From NCBI GenBank assembly GCA_963800065.1, contig CAWCZO010000009.1:248001-312000 (forward strand): a DNA stretch of 64,000 bases, written 5' to 3'. This stretch comes from CAWJFJ01 sp963800065. GTDB lineage: Bacteria > Actinomycetota > Acidimicrobiia > Acidimicrobiales > UBA8190. Positions 1 to 8,275 of the stretch are shown piece after piece (the first letter of the stretch is position 1; each line of letters starts with the position of its first letter). The notes below the pieces were generated by a model, which did not search any database, was not told where the DNA came from, and saw only the letters and a program-made list of their open reading frames with translations. A program made the translations under genes and the position numbers.

Positions 1-722
1 TGGAGGACGTTGCCGCCTATATCGCGTTGGTTCGTGAGGACGTCGGCATCCATCATGAAGATGAGCTGGTCCAAGCCTTCCTTGCTCTTGCCAATGTGAA
101 TGTCATTCACCCCCTCGCCCTCGGGTCCGTGAAGCGATCGACCTCCCAGGGCCGCATGTTGGGACAAAAGCTGCTCAAGAGTCGAAAACACGCTCAGATG
201 GAGGAGCATGAGATCACCGAGGTGGTGAACACGCTGACGTCACAGCTCTACTACCACGGACATCCCATCAACTGGGAGGAAGCGAATAGTGAGTTGGGCC
301 TCAAGTTTGTACAGGAGGCTGATCCGGCGCTCTGTGAACTCATGTGGGATCTATTCTCTAAGTACGTCGCGTTGTTCAACATGAACGAATCATTCGATGC
401 GGGCGTTGAAGCGACGCGCGCCGGCAAGTTTCCTCAGGTCCCCGCGCCGCCAGGTGTGACAGTCCCCGGTGCCACGACCCAATCTGTCGGATGGGCGGTA
501 GAAGAGTTGGTCGCAGGTCCCTATCCGACCGTAATTGTCGAGTCGGCGACGCGGTCTGACTATTACGAAGTCACGCTTGATGTTGTGCTGCGTCGGGAAT
601 GGACGGGGCAACTGCAGACGCTGATGGCCGTTTCCGACCAAGGATGGCGAAGGATTGGAGGCACGAACGTTGCCGGAACGTCGGCAGCCACGCCACCGGC
701 AGTGGGGGGAACTACCCCCTAG
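1..722 (+). CDS. SDH-family (ClpP/SppA-like) serine protease homologue, C-terminal part
   Basis: The reading frame is open from base 3 with no start in the window; the TTG at 27 is probably internal, so the gene begins upstream. The first ~125 residues look like the C-terminal half of the SDH proteinase family (ClpP-fold enzymes), with helical segments followed by HGHPINWEEANSELGL, which resembles the family's 'YPI..EEAkelGL' element. The catalytic serine would lie upstream, so activity cannot be judged. The last ~90 residues are proline/glycine/alanine-rich and not family-like. Family assignment is inference from pattern memory. Confidence 0.55.
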   Translation, partial: EDVAAYIALVREDVGIHHEDELVQAFLALANVNVIHPLALGSVKRSTSQGRMLGQKLLKSRKHAQMEEHEITEVVNTLTSQLYYHGHPINWEEANSELGLKFVQEADPALCELMWDLFSKYVALFNMNESFDAGVEATRAGKFPQVPAPPGVTVPGATTQSVGWAVEELVAGPYPTVIVESATRSDYYEVTLDVVLRREWTGQLQTLMAVSDQGWRRIGGTNVAGTSAATPPAVGGTTP

Positions 723-1085
723 GGGGCAATCTCAGGACGACGACGCGAACCCAAGCAGCCCGGACGTCGACCGAAGTTCGACCGGAATCGGGGACTGACC
801 AATGACTGGTGACGACGTCGCGGAAAACCGCTCAGGAAGGAGCTGCCCGACCTCACATTGGCTGGCCATGTTCGGCGCTTCGGCCTGCGCGGGTGCATCA
901 ACTAGCGACAAATCAGTGCCCCCTGGATGAACTGTCGAACCCGTTACTTCTAGCATGGAATACGTCTCGACGGATTGCAATGTCTTACCTTTCACCAGTG
1001 ATTCTAGCTGGTCAGAGGAGTATGCCAGTCCGCGTAGGGGGACGGGAAATCCGCTGATTCATTTTCGGCATGATCTCGCCGGAAC
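723..1085. other. intergenic, no gene seen
   Basis: No reading frame here has a convincing start, ribosome site or protein-like composition. Short open frames on both strands are arginine/serine-rich, as expected for chance frames in GC-rich DNA. Confidence 0.5.
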
Positions 1086-1949
1086 TTGAAGCGGTCCATT
1101 CACATCAACCCCACAAGCCACAACCGAGCGGGCCTGGCGCCGGACGGGTCCCAGTTGAACGGAGACCCAGTTGACCGAGTGGAAGAAGGCGCAGGGCATG
1201 GGAGCGTGAGGACGGGCCGTCCTTCATCGACTCCAGCACCACCGGGGCTGCCTTTCCAGGTGAGTCGGAAGGGTCGGATCAACTGGCTCGCCTTTTCGCC
1301 GGACGACGGACGAGTTTCGCCCTGCTATTGGCTGTCGGTGAAGAACCGCGAGGTGTACGTGGGTCAGCGCGGGATGCCTGGAATCAAGATCAGTCTCCAC
1401 AAGACCGGAGACGCGCACATCTCGGCCAACGATCACGAAACTGCAGAGGCGTGGGGGTTTCCATCCCAATCCAAGCGTCCGTCCGAGTGGAGCACCCGCC
1501 GCCAGTTTCATCCTGGCTGGAATCGTCTCCTCCATGTCGTCCACCCCGAACCAGAGCTCCGACGTTTCAGCGAGGAGGGCCTCGAGAGCGTGAAACCTCT
1601 GATCCGGTTACCGGTGGCCCCTGAAATGGCTCTCCACGTCTGTCTGCTCCGGTACACCGGAGCGTTCGTAAACACGCGGATCGAGTTCGAGGACGCGGTC
1701 CATGTGGCGACCATCGAAGATGGAGAGGACTGGCGACTCGAAGTGATGGCCATCTTGGAGCCGTGGACGCAGGAGCATCGAGATTGGGCGCAACGTGCGC
1801 GCCTCATACCTCCAGGCAGCCACGGGCGATCGGCTGTAGCACCCGGATTCAACCGTGACCCACTTACGGGACGCTTAACCAAGCTGGTCACCATAGAGGA
1901 CGGCAGTATGCGGCTGTATGACCTGGCTGCAAACGAACCCGAGGACTGA
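1086..1949 (+). CDS. hypothetical protein
   Basis: An open frame with a TTG first codon. The first ~57 residues are low-complexity, and the GTG at 1260 (VSRKGRINWLAF) may be the true start. From there the protein is balanced, with aromatic and acidic patches (NWLAFSPDDGR, CYWLSVKNREVYVGQ), unlike a chance frame. No signal peptide, membrane segment or catalytic motif is recognised. It stands alone with no close co-directional neighbour. I do not recognise the family. Confidence 0.5.
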   Translation: MKRSIHINPTSHNRAGLAPDGSQLNGDPVDRVEEGAGHGSVRTGRPSSTPAPPGLPFQVSRKGRINWLAFSPDDGRVSPCYWLSVKNREVYVGQRGMPGIKISLHKTGDAHISANDHETAEAWGFPSQSKRPSEWSTRRQFHPGWNRLLHVVHPEPELRRFSEEGLESVKPLIRLPVAPEMALHVCLLRYTGAFVNTRIEFEDAVHVATIEDGEDWRLEVMAILEPWTQEHRDWAQRARLIPPGSHGRSAVAPGFNRDPLTGRLTKLVTIEDGSMRLYDLAANEPED

Positions 1950-2291
1950 GCGCCCCAAATATCGGGGTCTGGGCATTCTGTCCCGAGGGGGGAACGGCTC
2001 GAAGACGCCACCATTCGTAGTCCACGATTCGCCGGAAAAACATCTCAGGGGGAGGTGGCTCGGGGTGGGGGGGGTGACATTTGGATTTCAGACCAACACC
2101 TTTCGTTGCGGTACTGCCGTGGCACATACCCGGTTGTCGAGTCTTGGCTTGTGGCTGGCCATCGCTGTGCTCACATGTGACCGCAGTCCCTACGACCGTT
2201 GCAGTGTCCGTGGCCACGATAGGGATCTTGCGATGGTCACCATTGGTGAGGAATGTCACACACTGGCGTCGTGGCGGGTGAGACTGGAAGG
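1950..2291. other. intergenic, G-rich
   Basis: No credible gene. A run of G around 2055-2072 is notable, but no hairpin-plus-T terminator was found. It separates the hypothetical gene from the mobile-element cassette that starts at about 2.3 kb. Confidence 0.45.
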
Positions 2292-2465
2292 GTGAACCGT
2301 GCCGAATACGCGGAGGCCGCGGCCATGCTGCGCCGGCTTGTTAAGGCTGTCCGCGACGGCGAGCTCACCGCGACGACACCGCAAGGCCTAGCGCTGATGC
2401 GCGGGATGGAAGGGGCGGCGGCGACATTCGAGGTTCTGTCGGGAAAGAAACCTGACGATTCCTGA
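2292..2465 (+). CDS. small helical hypothetical protein (57 aa)
   Basis: GTG start at 2292 preceded by GGAAGG, a good ribosome site; an upstream in-frame start at 2253 lacks one. The protein is helical and mixed-charge (NRAEYAEAAAMLRRLVKAV, then LALMRGMEGAAATFEVLSG). It lies just upstream of the strong promoter of the ardC-like gene and may belong to the same mobile cassette. Function unknown. Confidence 0.55.
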   Translation: MNRAEYAEAAAMLRRLVKAVRDGELTATTPQGLALMRGMEGAAATFEVLSGKKPDDS

Positions 2466-2474
2466 CCTAATCTC

Positions 2475-2503
2475 TTGTACCAAATGTTGGTTTGGTATAT
2501 ACT
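2475..2503 (+). promoter_or_regulatory. sigma-70-type promoter with operator palindrome in the spacer
   Basis: TTGTAC (2475-2480) and TATACT (2498-2503) are separated by exactly 17 bp. A perfect 7-bp inverted repeat, TACCAAA/TTTGGTA (2478-2484 and 2491-2497), fills the spacer, so a bound repressor would exclude RNA polymerase. It points at the ardC-like gene starting at 2583. Confidence 0.7.
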
Positions 2504-2523
2504 AGGCACGAAGAGACATTAAA

Positions 2524-2552
2524 GCCCGGGCGGTGCGCAAACACCCCCGGGC
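2524..2552 (+). promoter_or_regulatory. 5' leader stem-loop
   Basis: GCCCGGG (2524-2530) can pair with CCCGGGC (2546-2552) around a 15-nt loop. It lies between the promoter and the GAGGAGG ribosome site near 2570, so it would be in the leader RNA. The role is inferred only from position. Confidence 0.5.
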
Positions 2553-2582
2553 GTGGCCAGAACCTATTGAGGAGGTTCCGAC

Positions 2583-3422
2583 ATGGAACACGCTACTTCC
2601 GACAAGCTGACCGCGGCGCACAACGCGCTCGTGGAAGCGGTCGAATCGATCACCACGGGCGAGGATTGGGCGCGGATGCTTGACACGGCGTCAAGGTTCC
2701 ACCGCTACAGCGCGAACAACGTCTTCCTGATCATGTTGCAACGCCCGGATGCCACCCGCGTCGCCGGCTACAAAACGTGGCAGAGCCTTGGCCGTCAAGT
2801 CAGGAAGGGTGAGCGCGGTATCCGCATCCTGGCGCCCTGCAAGTACCGGCGCACCGAGGTCGACGCCCAGACAGGTCAGGAGACGACGTACTCCGGTATT
2901 CGAGGGTTCACGACGACGACCGTGTTTGACGTCGCCCAGACGGACGGAGACGAGCTCCCCGACGTTGCACCTACTCTGCTCGCCGGCGAGGCGGTAGCGG
3001 GTCTGTGGGACGCCCTGGCCGCCCAGGTGAAGGAGCAGGGCTACACCCTTGAGCGGGGCGACTGCTCCGGGGCGAACGGTTGCACCGACCACAGGGTCCG
3101 GACCGTACGGGTCCGCGACGACGTCAGCGAGGCCCAGGCGACCAAAACCCTGTGCCACGAGCTCGCCCACGTCTTGCTTCACCCCGATACCACGGCCTAC
3201 TTCCAGTGCCGCGGGCGGAGTGAGGTCGAAGCTGAATCGGTGGCATTCCTGGTCTGCCAGACAGCCGGACTCACCACGGACGGCTACAGCTTCCCCTACG
3301 TGGCCCGCTGGGCGGACGGAGACCCCGGGGTGGTGCGTTCTACCGCCGAGCGGGTCCTGGGGGCCTCCCGGGCGATTCTGGCGGCCCTGGAATCCGACCA
3401 GGCCGAGGCGGTGGCAGCATGA
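2583..3422 (+). CDS. ArdC-like antirestriction protein (ssDNA-binding + metallopeptidase)
   Basis: 279 aa. ATG start behind GAGGAGG. Residues ~10-110 match the ArdC N-terminal ssDNA-binding domain (YSANNVFLIMLQ, GYKTWQSLGRQVRKGERGI). The C-terminal half has the zincin motif HELAH (near residue 196) with a downstream E-A-E-S-VAFLVC element supplying the third ligand. Such proteins are carried by plasmids and integrative elements, and some protect incoming DNA from restriction. The gene overlaps the next by ATGA and is co-transcribed with a serine recombinase gene, which supports a mobile-element role. Confidence 0.85.
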   Translation: MEHATSDKLTAAHNALVEAVESITTGEDWARMLDTASRFHRYSANNVFLIMLQRPDATRVAGYKTWQSLGRQVRKGERGIRILAPCKYRRTEVDAQTGQETTYSGIRGFTTTTVFDVAQTDGDELPDVAPTLLAGEAVAGLWDALAAQVKEQGYTLERGDCSGANGCTDHRVRTVRVRDDVSEAQATKTLCHELAHVLLHPDTTAYFQCRGRSEVEAESVAFLVCQTAGLTTDGYSFPYVARWADGDPGVVRSTAERVLGASRAILAALESDQAEAVAA

Positions 3423-3895
3423 TCCGCGACGACCTGGCCGGCATTCGTTTGGCGATCCCACCCCGGACCGGCCGGGGTGGGGAGTGGGACTGGTTCTTTG
3501 AGCTCAGCTTCGGCAGGCAGCAAGCGTGCCGGCGTCACATGGTTCGCGGTGGCATGAGCCCCGATCATTTGGCCGCGGTGCTAGGGATTGACATCGACGC
3601 TGCCACGAGCCGATGGCTGGACGCGATCAGGCTCGCCTCCGGGGTTGGGGCTCGCCACATCGACGAATGGTCAGACATCGACTCTCAGCCTGTCCCCGAC
3701 GATGATGTCGACCTGATAGCCACCCGTGGGCTGGCCGGCCCGCATGAGGCGGCGGCATTCCTCGGAGTGAGCCGACAGCGGGTCCACCAGCTCCGCCAGG
3801 CTGGACGCTTCCCTGCTCCGTTTGCAACGCTCACCATGGGCGACGTTTGGACAATCGAACAGCTCATGGCCCTCCGGACCCCGGCGGTGGCGTGA
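3419..3895 (+). CDS. HTH protein of mobile cassette (excisionase-like C-terminus)
   Basis: 158 aa; its start overlaps the ardC-like stop by ATGA and its stop overlaps the recombinase start by one base, so the three genes are translationally coupled. The C-terminal ~55 residues (GLAGPHEAAAFLGVSRQRVHQL onward) form a MerR/excisionase-type winged helix: the helix-turn-helix, then R-FPAPFATL and WTIEQLMAL. The N-terminal ~100 residues are unrecognised. It could be the excisionase or a directionality factor for the neighbouring recombinase, or the repressor acting at 2478-2497; both are inference. Confidence 0.7.
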   Translation: MIRDDLAGIRLAIPPRTGRGGEWDWFFELSFGRQQACRRHMVRGGMSPDHLAAVLGIDIDAATSRWLDAIRLASGVGARHIDEWSDIDSQPVPDDDVDLIATRGLAGPHEAAAFLGVSRQRVHQLRQAGRFPAPFATLTMGDVWTIEQLMALRTPAVA

Positions 3896-4578
3896 TGGCC
3901 GCCCGGCGACGGCCGACCAAGCAGAGCGCCCCGAAGGACGGAGCGCCTCTGCGCGTGCTCGGATACGTCAGGGTGTCGACGGAGGAGCAGGGGAGGAGCG
4001 GTGCCGGCCTGGCGGCCCAACGGGCGGCGCTACGCCAGGCCTGCGAGCAGCGAGGGTACGAGCTCGAGCTCGTGGAGGACTCGGGGTACTCGGCCAAGTC
4101 CCTCGATCGCCCTGGAATTACCGCGGCCCTCGAGGAGCTCGACGCCGGCACGGCCGGGGCGCTGATGGTGGCCAAGCTCGACCGGCTGTCGCGGTCCCTG
4201 CTCGACTTCGCCGGCCTCATGGAGCGAGCGCGGCAGCGAGGGTGGGCGATCATCGCCTTAGACCTCGGCGTCGATACCAGCACGCCGGCCGGCGAGATGA
4301 TGGCCAACGTCCTGGCCACCTTCGCTCAGTTTGAGCGTCGGATGATCGGTCAACGGACGAAGGACGCCCTTGCGGCGAAGAAAGAGGCCGGGGTACGGCT
4401 AGGTCGACGTCGGAGCCTCAGTGATGAGATCGTCGCCAGGATCGTCACACAACGGGCAGACGGGTCGACGTGGCAGGCGATCGCTGACGAGCTCAGCCGG
4501 GATGCGGTGCCCACAGCCCAAGGTGGAGTGACTTGGTACGCCGCTACTGTGCGCAAGGTGGCACTCGGCGCCGGCTGA
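3895..4578 (+). CDS. serine recombinase (resolvase/invertase family)
   Basis: 227 aa, ATG at 3895 overlapping the upstream TGA; an earlier in-frame ATG at 3847 lies inside the preceding gene. Resolvase fold features are clear: LGYVRVSTEEQ with the nucleophilic serine, LDRLSRSLLDFAGL, an ANVLATFAQFERRMIGQRT helix and a C-terminal HTH (TWQAIADELSRDAVPTAQGG). The length fits small site-specific resolvases rather than large phage integrases. The extreme C-terminus recurs as a degenerate copy at 8170-8250. Confidence 0.9.
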   Translation: MAARRRPTKQSAPKDGAPLRVLGYVRVSTEEQGRSGAGLAAQRAALRQACEQRGYELELVEDSGYSAKSLDRPGITAALEELDAGTAGALMVAKLDRLSRSLLDFAGLMERARQRGWAIIALDLGVDTSTPAGEMMANVLATFAQFERRMIGQRTKDALAAKKEAGVRLGRRRSLSDEIVARIVTQRADGSTWQAIADELSRDAVPTAQGGVTWYAATVRKVALGAG

Positions 4579-4714
4579 ATGCAATCAAGACCGGTCTTGC
4601 TGAGCTTCTTGCGACAGATGTGATCGGAGCGACGCCTGGGCTACTGTCCGGAGATCCTGCGGCGCTCGGCTGGTCGCATCGAGTCGATTTGATCCGATCT
4701 TTTTGGAGGGGACC

Positions 4715-5497
4715 GTGCGACTTATACGTACCGCTAGCGGTGTCCTGGTCCTCAGCTTAACGATGGCTTCGTGTAGCAGCGGGGGGAAATCCGCCACAAG
4801 TACCTCTCTGCCTTCAGGCGCAAGTTCATCAATCCCCACTACATCGACAACGACGCAGCCCTCCCAGAACGTCGCAGCCGACAAGGCACTCTCTCACGCC
4901 GCCAGCCTCAAGCTCTCGGACTTCCCGACAGGCTGGACTTCGCAGCCAAACAACCCGAACCCGAATGTTCCTAATGTCGACCAGTCACTCGCATCTTGTC
5001 TGCACACGAGCGCTTCGCTATTCAATCGAAACTCACCTACGCAGGTGCAATCACCCGACTTCTCCGATTCGAACGGCGACACGGTGAACAGTCAGGTGAC
5101 CTACTCAGCGTCGGCCAGCATTGCCGAGCCAGGGCTTGCCTTGCTTCAAAGCCCTCGGATGCCCTCGTGCCTTCAGACGGCCGTAAGCACCCTCATTTCC
5201 TATGCGCTGGCCCATCCAAGCAACCCGAGTGATTCGGTGCCCAGTGGAGTCTCAGTGGGCCAAACTACGGTGGACCAAATGTCGTTCCCGACCCTTGGTG
5301 ACCAAACCATCGCCTATCGAGTAACGGTGCCTGTCTCCGCGGCAAGCCTCAATATCGACGCCTATGTGGATGGGGTTTGGATTCGGAAAGGTAGGGCTGT
5401 GGCACTTCTTGAGTTTGAAGGAATAGGCAACCCTCTCGATCCGACGATGGAGCAACAACTGGCAACCTTGACTGTCGGGCGCTTTACCAATACGTAG
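4715..5497 (+). CDS. secreted lipoprotein, unknown function
   Basis: 260 aa. GTG at 4715 is preceded by GGAGGGG; a TTG twelve bases upstream would put the ribosome site inside the gene. The N-terminus has arginines, a hydrophobic stretch and lipobox MASC, followed by a Ser/Thr/Gly/Pro-rich linker of ~50 residues, so a lipid-anchored cell-surface protein is expected. The body has two cysteines (SCLHTS and SCLQTA) that could form a disulfide. No enzyme motif is seen. Confidence 0.75.
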   Translation: MRLIRTASGVLVLSLTMASCSSGGKSATSTSLPSGASSSIPTTSTTTQPSQNVAADKALSHAASLKLSDFPTGWTSQPNNPNPNVPNVDQSLASCLHTSASLFNRNSPTQVQSPDFSDSNGDTVNSQVTYSASASIAEPGLALLQSPRMPSCLQTAVSTLISYALAHPSNPSDSVPSGVSVGQTTVDQMSFPTLGDQTIAYRVTVPVSAASLNIDAYVDGVWIRKGRAVALLEFEGIGNPLDPTMEQQLATLTVGRFTNT

Positions 5498-5558
5498 CTT
5501 CATAGCCAGAATTTCGGTGCGAGCGCCCGTCGTGCGGCGGAGCGGTCATGATTGGCTG

Positions 5559-6116
5559 ATGTCAGAGACGACGAGTGTGGGCGCCATCACCACGATCTAC
5601 TGTCCCCGAGTTCTGCCCGAGCTATGGCGGCAAGGCGGCGGGGAACCGCCTGAGCTGGCCAAACAGTGGCATCGGCAGTACCCCGAACTCTTTGATGACG
5701 ATGACCTTGTCCACGTTAAGAAGCAGGCGACTGACGGGTACCACTTCTACGAGTGGTACGCCGCGATCCACTTGTTCCAACGCGACGGCTCGCGATCACT
5801 GGTCGAAAAGTACGACACCTACGAGAACCACCGATTGAACCACCGTCGTCACAAGCACCGTCGCAAAGTCGCGGAATACGAGCGAGCCGTGCCAGAGAGT
5901 CAAAGGGAGATCCTGCACGAAATTTGCTCAGAGTTCAGGGTGCAGCTTCCGGATCTATTGGTTCTACCCATCGACGGAATATCGTTCGCCTTCGCGGAAG
6001 TCAAAGGCGCCACTGACGGCACGGTGAACCGAAAGGATCAGCGAGGGATGCGTGACGCCATTTGGGAGAGATTGAGGGTTCCCGTGGAGATCATCGCAGT
6101 CCGTCTGCTGCCGTAG
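5559..6116 (+). CDS. VRR-NUC-like protein (PD-(D/E)XK fold)
   Basis: 185 aa from ATG 5559 (MSETTS); an earlier GTG at 5517 gives an arginine-rich extension with no advantage. The C-terminal ~60 residues fit a VRR-NUC nuclease core: LPDLLVLP followed by FAFAEVKG (the D...E-x-K active-site pattern) and then KDQRGMRDAIWERL. The N-terminal ~110 residues are charged and aromatic (YHFYEWYAAIHLFQRDG). VRR-NUC domains occur in phage and repair nucleases. A restriction or defence role is possible; no partner gene is adjacent. Confidence 0.6.
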   Translation: MSETTSVGAITTIYCPRVLPELWRQGGGEPPELAKQWHRQYPELFDDDDLVHVKKQATDGYHFYEWYAAIHLFQRDGSRSLVEKYDTYENHRLNHRRHKHRRKVAEYERAVPESQREILHEICSEFRVQLPDLLVLPIDGISFAFAEVKGATDGTVNRKDQRGMRDAIWERLRVPVEIIAVRLLP

Positions 6117-6259
6117 TGGTGCGGACACAACGACCGTGCGTTGATCGAGCAGTGGCTGGATGCAGATGAGGGTGCTCGCAATCGCCTGATCAGTGGATCA
6201 CGCCGCAATGAGAATGTCCACCTCCAAGTCCCGGGGTTGCTTGCGGGCGGGTTCACCCG

Positions 6260-6421
6260 CTATCGAGCACGTTTACTGAGCCTGTCCACGACTCCGCCTA
6301 GCCGATCCACCTCGTCAGCCAAGAGAAGCATGACCGTCCCTAGCCGCTTCGTGGCTTCGTCGGCTGACCCGAGGTCGGCCACCACCTTACGAGCCAACCG
6401 CGTTGCCTCTGACGTCGACAT
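6260..6421 (-). CDS. small helical protein (53 aa), last gene of mini-operon
   Basis: ATG at 6421 on the minus strand, stop TAG at 6262-6260. The sequence is a continuous amphipathic helix, with ADEATKRLGTVMLLLADEVD followed by RLGGVVDRLSKRAR, suggesting a short coiled coil. It starts 62 nt after the HTH gene's stop and shares its direction. No family recognised. Confidence 0.45.
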   Translation of the reverse strand: MSTSEATRLARKVVADLGSADEATKRLGTVMLLLADEVDRLGGVVDRLSKRAR

Positions 6422-6483
6422 GCCCAGAAACGCTACGGGCCGGGTGTGACGGTTCCACCGGAAGCGCTAACGGGCCGAACGCC

Positions 6484-7035
6484 CTAGCTTCTGGCGCACT
6501 TTCGCCGGCCCCTGGGGATGACGAAGCCTTCCTCCCGGAGAACCCGCCGTACCAACCCATATCCGACGCCTGTGACCTCTGCTGTTTCCGTCAGTATTCC
6601 GATCCTTCGGTAAGCGTCAACGACGTCGGCTCGAACGCTGTCGGCCACGATCCTCGCCTTGCGTGCGGCACGCTCGGAGTTGACGGCGTTGACCTCCCGC
6701 ATCGTCCGCTTTGGTAAGCCGGCTCGGAGGAACGCGACACGCACCATCTCGGCGTTGACCCCGAGTCTCTTGGCCAACTCTGTTTGTGTCCTTCCGGCCA
6801 AGTAATCGGCGTAGATCGCGTCGAGGTCCCAGCCTTCCGGGATGCGGGGATCAAGCACGTCCTCGGTGGCCCGCCTCCAGGAGCCGTATGTCAACAGAAT
6901 CTCCTGAGCATTGGGGAGCGTTGGGTCGTCCAGCGCCAACGCCCGGTACTCCTCGATGGTTCTCGGCCAGAGGCCTAGATCACGCCGCATCGTTTGGAGA
7001 CGCAGGCGCAGACGCCACCGGGGGAGGTTAGGCAC
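6484..7035 (-). CDS. HTH protein with homing-endonuclease-associated-like repeat
   Basis: 183 aa. GTG start at 7035, two bases after the upstream small gene's stop (TAGTAGTG), so the two are probably translationally coupled. Residues ~23-60 (WPRTIEEYRALALDDPTLPN, then LLTYGSWRRATE) resemble the repeat found next to homing endonucleases and in phage regulators. A helix-turn-helix follows (RTQTELAKRLGVNAEMVRVA), then a second helical region with YGLVRRVLREEG. Likely a DNA-binding regulator of a mobile element. Confidence 0.65.
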   Translation of the reverse strand: MPNLPRWRLRLRLQTMRRDLGLWPRTIEEYRALALDDPTLPNAQEILLTYGSWRRATEDVLDPRIPEGWDLDAIYADYLAGRTQTELAKRLGVNAEMVRVAFLRAGLPKRTMREVNAVNSERAARKARIVADSVRADVVDAYRRIGILTETAEVTGVGYGLVRRVLREEGFVIPRGRRKCARS

Positions 7036-7037
7036 TA

Positions 7038-7190
7038 CTACTCGGACACCGGGCCGGGAATGTGCCGCACCTCATCGAGCATCGACAGGACGACGGCCAG
7101 CTCCAGAGCGTGCTCTTCACAGTAACGGCCACCGCCCCCGACCCCTGCAACCAGCCCCTCACAACCCGTGTGTCTGCACGTAGGAGCCAC
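7038..7190 (-). CDS. small cysteine/histidine protein (50 aa), first gene of mini-operon
   Basis: GTG at 7190 is the first possible start because an in-frame stop precedes it directly. The protein has TCRHTGCEGLV...RYCEEHALEL, a Cys/His spacing consistent with a small zinc knuckle, then a helical LAVVLSMLDEV. The stop is two bases before the HTH gene start. Frame openness, zinc-like residues and coupling support it. Confidence 0.5.
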   Translation of the reverse strand: MAPTCRHTGCEGLVAGVGGGGRYCEEHALELAVVLSMLDEVRHIPGPVSE

Positions 7191-7417
7191 TCACCAAGGC
7201 TACGCCTTCGCAGCTACCGAGCCTGCCGGGCAAGTGGGTGGACTCTCCGGTATCCCCGATTATTCGTGGGTTTGGACCATCGGCATGGGTGAGCCGCTCT
7301 TCTTGCCTCATGTCTTGGACTGAGGATTGCCGAGTGGTGACATGTATAGCCCACGGCCCATCAAACGCCTTCCTTGGTAGGCTCGTCGTTGACTTCTCGT
7401 TGGAGCGTGGTGGCTCG
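7191..7417. other. divergent intergenic region
   Basis: Separates the minus-strand mini-operon from the plus-strand membrane-protein gene, so it should carry divergent promoters. No clear -35/-10 pair was identified. A frame from 7238 runs into the membrane-protein gene but lacks a ribosome site. Confidence 0.35.
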
Positions 7418-8068
7418 ATGAATCTCCTTGTCTTCCGCAGTTACCCTGCCCCAGGCCAAAAGTGGAAGCCCTGGACAGTCGAAGTCGACTCAAAGAAAGT
7501 GGGTCGGGTTGGTGGTGCCGGAGTATTACAAGTTGAGGTCCCGGCGGGGACGCACCAGGTCGTTGTACGCAGCGGAAGACTCACAAGCAACATCGCCACC
7601 ATCGATGATGAGGGTAAGGGTCACGTCCATATCTTGGCTCAAGCAATCCCTACGGAGCCAGGCGCTCTTTACACCGGGATATCAGTTATAGGCGGAGCAA
7701 TCGATGCGGAGTTGCCAAGGTCGAGCATCCCTCTTTACACACCCACCTCCACTACTCAGACGCTTGGCCAAGGGACTCACAAGGCGTACCTAGCGTGCGC
7801 CTACCTCACGATGATCAATGTTCTGATAGTCGGCGCAAGTGTCGCCACTCTTGTCATGTTTCTTGCTTCTCATCGTGTGATCTCGGCGATCGCCTTCATT
7901 TTCCTTGCGGTCCTGGCCATCCTGTTTTCAAGACAGCTGTATCCGGTGATGCGAACACTGAGGAACCAAAAAGGTTGGCCATTGCCCGCCTGGCGTGTGG
8001 ACCGAAAAGGAAAAGAAAAGGACGAATGGCACCGATGGTCAGGAATCAAGTGGTCTGAAGACGAGTAA
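7418..8068 (+). CDS. membrane protein with N-terminal beta domain
   Basis: 216 aa from ATG 7418 (MNLLVFRSYPAPGQ). Residues 1-70 look like a small beta-sandwich (VEVDSKKVGRVGGAGVLQVE, GTHQVVVRSGRL). After a Ser/Thr linker, two adjacent hydrophobic helices lie at about 133-178 (MINVLIVGASVATLVMFLAS and AIAFIFLAVLAILF). The C-terminus is basic then acidic (KGKEKDEWHRWSG). Probably a two-pass membrane protein; function unknown. Confidence 0.6.
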   Translation: MNLLVFRSYPAPGQKWKPWTVEVDSKKVGRVGGAGVLQVEVPAGTHQVVVRSGRLTSNIATIDDEGKGHVHILAQAIPTEPGALYTGISVIGGAIDAELPRSSIPLYTPTSTTQTLGQGTHKAYLACAYLTMINVLIVGASVATLVMFLASHRVISAIAFIFLAVLAILFSRQLYPVMRTLRNQKGWPLPAWRVDRKGKEKDEWHRWSGIKWSEDE

Positions 8069-8169
8069 TAGTGGTACTCGGATCAGCGGGTCTGGAATAA
8101 CCGGTATCACCCTGATTCATGATCTGGGTGAGCGGCGCCAACAAAAGGCAGGTGCCTAGTAGCCACCGG

Positions 8170-8250
8170 GACGACGTGCCTACGGCTCAAGGTGGCGCAT
8201 AGTGGTACGCCAACAGCGTGCAACAGGTCGCGCTGCGTGCCGCGTCAAAG
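8170..8250 (+). pseudogene. degenerate copy of serine-recombinase C-terminus
   Basis: Read from 8170 this encodes DDVPTAQGGA-stop-WYANSV..VAL, aligning with DAVPTAQGGVTWYAATV..VAL at the end of the recombinase at 3895-4578. The threonine codon ACT is TAG here. No upstream part of the gene is recognisable, so this is a relic of a related recombinase. Confidence 0.65.
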
Positions 8251-8275
8251 GGGAGGCACCTAGACTTGTCGAATC

